This document shows positions 20,059 to 28,904 of a DNA stretch of 28,904 nucleotides, piece after piece. Location: NCBI GenBank assembly GCA_005223375.1, contig RXOD01004100.1, positions 1 to 28,904 of the forward strand, written 5' to 3'. Positions within the stretch are counted from its first letter, which is position 1. Each line of letters opens with the position of its first letter. The notes under the pieces are model-generated. The model ran no database searches. It worked only from the letters and a program-made list of their open reading frames with translations, and was not told the origin of the DNA. The stretch is from Amoebophrya sp. AT5.2 (Eukaryota; Sar; Dinophyceae; Syndiniales; Amoebophryaceae). A program made the position numbers and the translations under genes.

Positions 20059-23000
20059 ATACATATCGAAGTCGACGAAGAAAAAGATGTGCTGAGTCTC
20101 TCCTTCATCGAATTCAACGCGTCTGTATTCGACGAAAATGAAGAGCTGAGCCGCGAACCAGCCGAGGCGTCCGCGGTCAACATCGACGGGGCGGCGCATC
20201 AAGAAGTGGCAGAATCCGCGCTGGAATCGCACAAGATGGAGGACGATCAAGATCAGGGGGGCTTGGTGGCTTCCGCTTCTTCGCATGGTCGGTTTGTTAC
20301 TTCGCTCTCACCCGCCTCTGCTCCTCCGCCGGCAGAGGAACATAGTGCCAGGGGTGCACCGAACGTCGGGGATACGAAAACGTTTGCACGCGGGCACAAG
20401 ACGCAGACAACACCGGAGCTAAAGACCACTGCAGTCTGCTCTCCCGATACCGAGATGAAGCGGAAAGCCGTTCGTGCTACAGGAAGAGTCGCAGATGGTG
20501 AAAGAGGCATCGACGAGGACCCCATGGACCACGTCCACGACGAGCAGCAAGGGAGCGACAGCGTCAGCGATGTGGACTCGATCGTGACGAGCGACACCGA
20601 AGAGGAGTTGACCGATGCCGAGGACGAAAATTTTGAAGAGGTGAAGCTTCCCGACCCGTCGGACGGCGGCGGTTCAGCCCGCGGGACGAGTGCCGCGCGC
20701 GAAGCGTTCCACTCCAACCTGGAGGCCCACCTTCACGTCCTGAAGACTAAGCACGTGAAGGTGACCCCCATTCTGAAGACGAGTAAATCCAAGCGCAAAG
20801 AGAAAGGCTGGAAACGGCGCCGGGCGGCAGGCTTTTGCGCCGTCGCGCACAAAGCATGGAAGTTGATGAAAGCGGGGAAGTTCGATTTTGAGGACGGCCG
20901 CTTTTTTCCGCGGAAGCAGATAGAGGAACCGGACGGGTTCTTAGTGCGCGCACTCGAGGCGCAGAGCGTGGACGAAGTGGCCGCGTACGTGAATCACTAC
21001 TGCAAGGGCAACACGGCCCAGAACCGGCAATGCACCTGGCCGACGCTCTTCGCCCAGATCGAAATTGGGAAAAAGCACGGCGGGACACCGGATGTTGAGG
21101 GGGGACAAAGGCAGAGCGTGCCGGCGTCTGGGTCGCGAAGTGAAAAAGAGTACGCGCAGGCGCACGGGGGCTGCTCCCAGCCGTGGTGGGTGGAGGGCGC
21201 GGTGTCCGCCGAGAAAGTAGCCGCCAGGGACTACGACCGGTTCGGAAACGTCGTGCAGACCGCCTTCTCCGCCCCGACGAGGAAGTCGACGCGGAAATTG
21301 CAGAAGCGTGTGCAGTGGGGCCCAAAAGTGCTGCGAGAGGCAGAGGCGAAAGAGCAGCAGATGAGCGCGAAGGGGAGGGCACATCGAAACGCAGCAGACG
21401 AACTGCGCAGCCTGAGGCTGGCGACGCGCTGGAAGGAGGAGAAGAAAGAGGAAATGCGACAGAGAGCGACCATGAGGAAGGAGGTGAAGCGATTCATGGA
21501 CCAGGTAGAGCCGCCGGCGGCGACACAGCAGGATGTTGCTGCAGCAAATGCCACCGATGGCGGCGCGGAAGGCGCGGAAGCAGGTGACGGGACCACAGGA
21601 ATTGCAACAGATGAACAGCAGCAGCCCGTCTTCGGGAAAACCGACGCGAACGCCGCGGCCGAGGGCCCCCGCCGTGCGGGCGAAAGCAGCGGAACCCAGC
21701 AAGCCAGAAGCGGCCCCAAGAACCACATCCCCTTCCCGCTCGCGCACTTGGGGAAGCAACCAGAAAGGCTGGCAATCGTGCAGCCGTGTGGCGGCGCTCC
21801 CAGACCACTGGTGCTCAGCGACGACGACGTGAGGAAGATGCTCCGCGCCTCTGCTGCCGACTATGGCGCGAAGGAGCGGGCTGCCCTTCTACACTACCGG
21901 GCGCACGTGCTCGCGCCCAAATGCAAGTACTCAGATAAAGAGCTCATGTTGTTCGCCGCTCACGGGCGGCATCCACCGGACTACAACCCCAAAGACTACA
22001 AAATGCTGAAGGACGTGGACCAATCGCTGCTGCAGAGCGCGCGACAGGAGGCGAACGTGACCTCCGCGAACCCCCGGCCGCTGGATGCAGGCGGTGCGTA
22101 CCGGTTTGCGAAGTGGCGCGGCTTGAAGGAGTGGGAGGAACAACGCCCAGAACTGTTGAAGCAGGAGCAAGACAAGCGAAAGCGGCTCGAGAACTTCCGC
22201 TCGGACGAGGAGTGGGAGCGCTTCCGGACAGAGGTGCGGGAGCGCAAGAAGCAGCAGCGGAGCGCGGCCGCCCGGGAAAAGGCTGAGAGGACGCGATGGG
22301 CGGCGTGGCGGGAGAAAGGGTTGACTGAGTGGGAACAGCGGGAAAGAACGCGGCTGGTGCGGAAAGGACTACCGCAGTACCAAGCCGCACTGGAGAAATT
22401 GGTAGAGCGGCGGTGTCGTGGCATGAAGCTCGAAGACGTTCCGGCGGAGATTCGCAACGACGCGGTCGCGATTCGCGATCTTCTGCAGGAGTTCGCGTCT
22501 ACAAGCGATGACGAGGAAGAATTCTTGCTGGAGCCGAGATCAATACAGCACTCCGCGCCGGCGCGATTCTGGCTGCTGGACTCCGAAAAGCGGGAGCATT
22601 TGCGGAGGAAGGTCGCGCGGCGGCAGTGCTTGTCGTTCGCGCTGCGCTTTTTCAACCGCGCGGGGAAGCCGAAGTCGACTGTCCGGCTGTACATTCCGCG
22701 CATGCTCACTGCACACAGAAAAACGAATCCCGGCAACTTGCGCCGCAACGTGCCGCGGTGGCGCCGCGTGCAGCAGCGGACCCTGTGCGCCGGGAAATGG
22801 CTCGCGCGCGCCGCGGGCAGCTACAACGCCCAGTGTACGGATTCGGGCAAGCGCAACCGGCACTGGAAGACGCTGGGGGCCCGGGGCAGGTCCCTGCGCG
22901 TGCGCCACTGCTCGATGAGGATGGGCGGAGCCGGGACCAGCTGCGTGCCCACCTGTACGGCGCTCTCCGTCGTCAGCTCTTCCACGCTTTCGCTCCATCG

Positions 23001-26000
23001 GGCTGTGCGAAACATTCGCGCGAACTTCTACGAACCGTTTTGGATCCACCGTGCGAACGCTCTCTCCAGATTCGCGAACCAGGACAGGACGATGCCGCGC
23101 ATAGGGGACGCGTGTTGGCTGCTCCCGCACGTGATCGGCCGTAAAGAACGCTCGAAGCTCGCGCGGGACAAGCAGTGGCGCATACTGGAACGGGAGCGAA
23201 AGCAGCTACCGACGCAACTAATGCGTGGCCCAGGAGCTGGGGGCCCTTCCGGATTTTTCGGACCTGCCGCGCGAGCTAATGGGGGTGTCCGGACGAAAGG
23301 AAAGGGCAAGGGACGTGGTGGGCCAGAGGGCCCTTTGTTCCGACTTGGCATCGGGTGGAGGCTTGGCGGACATAACGACGGCAAGAAGGGGATGAAGGCC
23401 ACTACTCGCTGTCCACCTCGTCGCGCTCCACAGCCATTGCGTTTCTCCAGAAACTGGCACAAAAACCAAGACTCTGCGAAGGTGAACAACTACAGCGGCC
23501 GCAGCGCCGCTTGCGGGCATCGTCGCGGCAGTACTGGAATAAAAGAGAGATTAAGGAGTTGTGGTCGTAGAATGATGACTCGAGCCGCCAAGAGCGTGAA
23601 GCAGGGACGAACAAAGGGTCACGGGGGACGCGGAGGTGGCAAGATGATGAGGACACCAACGCAAAGATCTTCCGGTAGACGTCGAAAGCTTGAGGCTCAA
23701 AAAAGAACCGCAAACCGTCGCGCGCGAGCACGAAGAAATTGTGGAGGTCGTGCTCCTGATGGGCCTGGCGGTCTACGGGGACCGCATAAGGAGACTAACG
23801 AGAGCTGGCTGCATAAGACGATGGGCAAAAATGCCGTCAAGGCGGTGCAGAGACAAAAGCAAGCACGGAAAGAGGAAATCCAGCGAATGCGAGCCGAGCT
23901 GGCGATATCATCCGAGTCGGAGTCCTCATCAAGCACCGAGGAGGATGAGGATTCGCAATCGGAAGAACGCGATGGCTCAATCACGTCCACAACATCATCT
24001 TCTGACTCAGAGTCGCAGTCAGAGGGTTCCGTTGCCGAAGGAAAGCAGCACCAATGCCGCGACGGGACGCATTCCGACGAAAAAACGGACACCACGGAGC
24101 GCAACCGGGTCGGCAGACAAAAAGAAAAGGAAGACTTGGACCCCGCCAGCGCACCTGCGAACGAGCAGAAGGAGCAGAGTGTCAGGGCGCCGGTGGCGCG
24201 CGAGAAAAGCACTTTTCCGCATGCCGTAAAAAACTTCCTGAAGGACCGCACCAGAATCAACACCCCCAAGAAAGCGGTCGTGGTGCGGAGGAGGACGAGG
24301 CCGCAGAGGGCTTTCTTTCTCACGGCGGTGGACGTTTTGAAAAACACACATTTTCGGACGCTACAGTACGTCCGCACCTTTGAAGACGAGGTAAAATTTT
24401 TGCGCATGGGCCAACTGGTGGAGCACCATCTTTGTGAGAGCCTCCTTCCCCAACGTGTGCTTCGGCTCGCGCTGGCGGAGTTCGATGCGAAGCTGCAACT
24501 GCTCCCGTTGTGGAAACTTCTTGGTCGTGACGCCTGCGAGGCTTACGGCGTGCACGGGCAACACCCGGGCGTCGCGGAGGCGGAAGAAATGGAGCTACGG
24601 GACGAGGAACGAAAAAAGGGTCCCGAGCTCAGCTTGAGCTCGGGAATCGCGATCAGCTACAGAAATCATGAGGAGGAGACGCGGTTTCATACGAAAAATA
24701 AGTTGGTGGTGGCGGAACAAGGAGGGACTGCAAGCGGGGACAAAAACATGAATAGTGACCTTGCAACTGCCCCGTCCTCCAGGACCAGGACCTCCGGATC
24801 GAGTAAACTGAAAAACGAGAGCGGTAACCGGGCACTTCTAGAAGGCGATCCAAAGAAGAAGAACGACGGAAGCGCAACAAGTCCTCAATCTGCTGCGGAA
24901 TTGACTAGATTTGCAGACGGCGCAGAACGAGACGAGCATGGTTTCAGAAAATTTCTCGCCACAGAACGTGTGCTGAAATCCCGGGGCGACTACCCTTACG
25001 AAGGAGCAAAAGAAGAAGAAGTGGAGCCGGGAAGTGCCATGCTACAGTACCGTTGGCCGGAGGATGCGCACCCAATCGACAAAACTGGCACCCTCATGAC
25101 GTTCGTAGACGGAACGGTGTCCATCGTCACGGAGGTGCGTACTTACCTAACTGCAACTGATCCTCAAAGGCGAGTTTCGTATCAACGAAGGGTTAAAATT
25201 GATTCTACTTATCCACGATTGATTCTCACGAACATGGAACCCCGCATCTGCCGCATGATGACCTTTCCAAAAGGCCTCTGATTCTGCGTCAGGCTTGCTT
25301 TTGCGCTTGCCTGATGCGTTGTGAGGACCACCTGAAAATCGAGAAGTATACCCTTTGTCTGAAATCGCGTTCGCGTGGAAATAACAGAGGCCAGCAGCCG
25401 TAAAGTCAACCAAAACTACGTCTACATTTACATTTCGTCTCCAAAACAGATCCGCGATTTCATGTGCAACGAGCGCAGCTTCCGCGAGATTCATCTCCAG
25501 CAAATTGCAAAAGTGATCCCCGACGCGTTCAGCAAGCCCCAGCTGCACACGCGCCGCCCTTACCTCCCCGGATTGGACTACGTGCGGTCGCCGACCGACG
25601 TGTGCCTTCAGGGCGACCGCCGTTGCGTCCCGGAGGAAATCGCTGGCCGGGCGGTGGCGCAGCGCTTTTCGCGGAAACGGAAGAAACTCCAGGAATTGCT
25701 GGAAACCGGGCTCTGGGAGGCGCCTCCGGAGGACGGCTCGGGAAGAACAAATGATCGACGTCCTCGCGGCGCCGCTCGTTCCACCAAGGTCGTGAAATTG
25801 TGGACACCGACAGAAGTGATGGACGCGTATGCAGAGAGACACACGCGGCTGAACGACGCGGGGGCGGGGGAAGGAGATCTTGACACGGGAACAGAAAAGT
25901 TTGACGAGTTCTTGATGCCTCTTGGTGCCGACGCGATAAATTTTCTCGAGAATGTCCACGAGCGGGCGGAAATTTTCAATAACATCATTGCGGGGCCAGG

Positions 26001-28904
26001 GCCATCGAGGAAAGCGGAGCAGGTCACTCGCATTTCTTGCGAGGATTCGTTTGTTGGCGATAGAATTAGAAGGGCTCCGTCGACGTCGTCCTCTACCTCT
26101 GCGTCGGACTATGTCAACCTCAAAAACATCAGAGCTGACGTAGATGCCCTAATGGCAAAGCAGGGCGACGCGGGCGCATCGCTTCGTTCACGACTTGCGA
26201 AAATGCTCGACGAAATGGAAGCGAAACTTAACAAACGGGTGCACTGCGGCGGAGGAGCAGACCTGGGGAAGGAGAAATCTTCTGTGAGTTCTTGCTCGAG
26301 CGGGAATGCACATCAAACGACCACGTGGCCTCCAACAGCCAGTGCTGCGGAGAAAGCATCGGGCTTCGAGGATTCTTGTGCAGTAACAGTACGCTCCTCC
26401 GCCTCTGCCGAGCTGGTGTCTGATCGTCCGGACAAGAACTGCAGCGGGGTAAATAAGGGTGACGAGGAGACTGTCGACGGCAAAAAGCAGCAGGTTCTCG
26501 TGGAGCAAGAGAAGATGAATCAGGATGTGCAGCAGGAACAGGAGCAGCCCGCGCCGACCAGCCCCAACAGGAGGAGCACCGAGGTAGATGGTCTTTGTGA
26601 AGATGAATCGCAGGACGCGCAACCGGGCGAGGACGACACCGAGATGAGGACATCGCTCTCGCTCCCTCGCACCGTCGACCAGCTGCAAACCGCGAAAGAG
26701 CGCAATGGAGCTGACTGGGCGGAAGACGATCCTTACTTCTCGCCGCGAGACCTAGCAGATGCGGCAGTGGCGGAAGAGCAGGCCGGCACCGAGCAGGAAC
26801 AGGAGCAGCGGTGTGTATCTGGTGTCGTGTTGTCCTCGCCGACGAGCAGCTCTGGTGTGGTCGTGTCGTTGTCACGCTCGGCGTCCGAGGCCTCGTTGCC
26901 CTCCTCGGACGTGTCCGTCCCGTGGTCCAATTCGTCCGTGGTATCGTCTCAGGCCTCTGCGCACAGCGAGGTCTCCCGCAAACTCTCAAACCGCTCAACT
27001 TCGTCGACCGCGTTTTCCGGCGTGTCCGCCATCTCGATGGCAAGCACCGACGAACCGCCCCCAGCACAACTCCCAAAAAGCGACTCCGAAGGAAATGCGG
27101 TGGGGTTAGAAGAGGACTACTTAGAGCTGCTCAAGTCCGTCTCTGTCGCAGGAGGTTGTGAAGCTTCACAGCAGGAAGATGCTGTCGGTGAGAAGCTGAA
27201 GCAGAAGCAACACGATGCGGTGGAAACCCCCAGTTGTGAACAACAAGAGCCTAAAAATCCTAGAAATCTGAAGGTGGAAGCGCAGAGACAGATTTCGCAA
27301 CTTCTAGAACTGCTGCAGAAGAAGACCACGAGCACGACTCGAGCTGCCCACGGAAAAGTAGCTGATGGTAGCACTAGCACTCGCACTGGGAGGAGTGGCA
27401 CTGGTAGCCGCGGCAGCGGTTTTTGTATTCCTGCGTGGGAAGCGAAAGCGTCATCTGGTAGCAAGGAAGAGACCAGAGGACCCAGCGATCTCGAGACCAA
27501 GAAAATCATTGCTACTCTCGTCGGTGGCAGAAACGGGGCGCCGGTGGCTGACGTCAAGGCTCTTTTCGAGCGACAGGAGCGGGAATCTCAAGTATCTGCT
27601 GCAGGCGAAGAACCACGCGAAGAGGTCCGTTTCGAGGACGGCCAGGAGCTTCTTGTGGTAGCGGGAAGTAACGAAAACGAAACAAGCGAGTTAGAGCTCG
27701 AAACGAGAGAACTGGTGCAACAAGAAGCGGAGCAGGAGGTGGTGCTGTCGACGTTGTCCCAACAGCAACAACAGCAGGGCACAGAGACAGATTCTCATCA
27801 GCAGCGCCGACCGAACGGGAATGCAAATCCGAAGCAGGCGGAGGAGCTGGAACTAACCACAGAGCCGTCCGGCCAGCGGCAGCAGGGCGCTCTTTGGTGG
27901 CTCCAGGGGAAGCAGAAACTCAAGAGAAATGCCGACCTAGCAGAAGGAGCAGGCCCTGCACCAGCGAGCCCTGACGAAGAAATAGAAAACCCATGCGAAG
28001 ACGAGCACCCCTGCGAAGGCGATCGCTCTCGTTGTAGCGAGCTCAGCAGCAGCGCAAACTCGTCCGTGGCCTCTCTGCGCAACCTCGTGCACGTGCCGGG
28101 CCCGGACGGGCAGCCAGAAAGCTACTGCTACCTCAAGAACCAGGCCCACCGCGCTCTGCACGACTTCCTCACACAAAGCGGGAACAACGCGTCGCTGCTT
28201 TCGGATAGTTCGATCTTTGCGCCCCACTACGGAGAAGATGATGTCTCTGTTGTGCTCCCGCTGCCTCCGCTGCCTGCGGCGCACTCCGAGTCCAACTCCT
28301 GCAATTTTTCCGCGGAAGAAGGGGCGGGAAGGGGAAGGGGAACCGGACTCTTGACGGTGAACATGTTTCAGGACGATCTCCAGCACCTAATGGGTACAGC
28401 TGTGCGGCCGGACAGGAGCGACGCCGAGCTGCGGGAAGCGCTCTCTCCGGTTGAAATGAAGGACCGAGCCAAACTCGCGTGCGTGTCGGACAAGGACCTC
28501 ACTCCGATCGAGCATCCTGACGGCGAAACGATTTTCGGCCACTTCAAACTGCGCCGGCGTACGATTTCAGCGGTTAATGCCACGGAGACAAAAAGGACGA
28601 AATCCACATCCTTCGACGTGAAAGTTCCTACCGACGAGGATGTGTGGCTCGTGGACAACCACGACGAAATGCTTGCACTAACGCCGCGCGGGCTGGTGCA
28701 ACGCGCCAACGAGTTCGTGACCACGCAAAGGTCCTTGCAGATGAGAAGACCGACGAACACGGCGCTGTGTTTTCGCGTCATGTGCCGAGCGTGCGGCCGC
28801 GCTCCTTGCGGAATGGATTGGGACGCAGGATGCAGCAGGAGCAAGCCTCAGACGCCGAACGTGCTCTACCAGGCCGCGGAATGGATAGTGGACAGGGAAG
28901 CGGC
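20059..28904 (+). CDS. Giant charged low-complexity protein, incomplete at the right edge
   Basis: Exon A is open from 20059 to 25134; its first ATG is 20236, yet 20059-20235 is also coding-like, so a 5' exon is probably missing. A phase-0 intron 25135-25449 (GTGCGT...AAAACAG) leads to exon B, which I read codon by codon from 25450 to the last base without a stop. At least 2,784 residues from ATG 20236. Visible parts: acidic N-terminus; Lys/Arg/Trp-rich helical region (about 20750-22700, with AWREKGLTEWEQRER); a Gly/Arg-rich stretch (about 23220-23800) of doubtful frame; a Ser/Glu/Asp block (about 23900-24030); a Lys/Glu-rich segment; a possible CDT1-like segment around the intron; long Gln/Glu/Ser disorder in exon B; a cysteine cluster near 28772-28840. 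A nuclear scaffold or replication/chromatin role is a guess. Confidence 0.65.
24621..24645. repeat. Perfect 11-bp hairpin within the giant gene
   Basis: tcccgagctca and tgagctcggga flank a gct loop, making a perfect 11-bp stem with a 3-nt loop inside coding sequence that reads PELSLSSGI. It is probably incidental but unusually exact. Confidence 0.8.
25135..25449 (+). other. 315-nt intron of the giant gene
   Basis: Phase-0 intron GTGCGT...CTCCAAAACAG. Unspliced reading stops at 25281. After the acceptor the same frame is open for 1,151 codons to the window end, and codon third positions there are strongly G/C-biased, which supports the acceptor. Confidence 0.75.

Noticed and set aside
22540..23130. 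196-codon minus-strand frame in the giant gene
   Set aside because: Biased Arg/Pro/Ala composition and no start or motif; a shadow.
26228..27076. 282-codon minus-strand frame
   Set aside because: Overlaps the fully open plus-strand exon B and is Arg/Ser/Pro-rich; a shadow.
1..28904. Reassigned stop codons
   Set aside because: TAG, TGA and TAA each end at least one well-supported gene, so the standard code is adequate despite coding-like sequence continuing past some TGAs.
1..28904. Dinoflagellate spliced-leader gene, CRISPR array, rRNA or insertion sequence
   Set aside because: No matching sequence or repeat pattern was seen on either strand.

Overview
This window is nuclear DNA from a eukaryotic microbe. 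Genes are broken by GT-AG introns, proteins are long with Ala/Gly, Glu/Gln and Arg/Ser low-complexity stretches, and there are no operons, ribosome binding sites, tRNAs, rRNAs or CRISPR arrays. All three stop codons terminate plausible genes, so the code looks standard. Every gene I can support lies on the + strand, codon third positions are G/C-rich, and several exon junctions read AG^GT...AG^G. An alveolate, perhaps a dinoflagellate or relative, fits best, but this is inference and no marker gene proves it. I found no spliced-leader sequence.

Layout: 1-1342 has no convincing gene. 1343-7104 is a five-exon CPA1-family Na+/H+ antiporter with a very long N-terminal extension and a long cytosolic tail. 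7733-8476 encodes a cold-shock-domain protein with an organelle-targeting-like N-terminus and a likely frame slip near its 3' end. 8581-8970 is a fold-back locus: two 51-nt inverted repeats that also encode the same N-terminal peptide of two convergent gene fragments. 9224-10796 is an unrecognised gene that I model with two tiny introns. 10797-12268 has only scraps of coding-like sequence. 12269-13176 is a two-exon calmodulin-like protein. 13177-14995 is largely empty. 14996-15502 encodes a small two-helix membrane protein. 15917-19566 is a multi-exon coiled-coil protein with an RS-like basic tail. 20059 to the right edge is one enormous gene (at least about 2,780 codons, incomplete at the right) whose second exon stays open to the end of the window.

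The neighbours show no shared pathway (ion transport, RNA binding, calcium sensing, coiled-coil scaffold, possible replication or chromatin factor). They look like a one-directional gene array rather than a functional cluster. The least ordinary parts are the fold-back locus at 8.6-9.0 kb, the hairpin and direct repeat inside the antiporter intron, the group of about 44-53-nt introns, and several places where coding character jumps between frames. Those jumps could be assembly indels, pseudogene decay, unrecognised micro-introns or real recoding.
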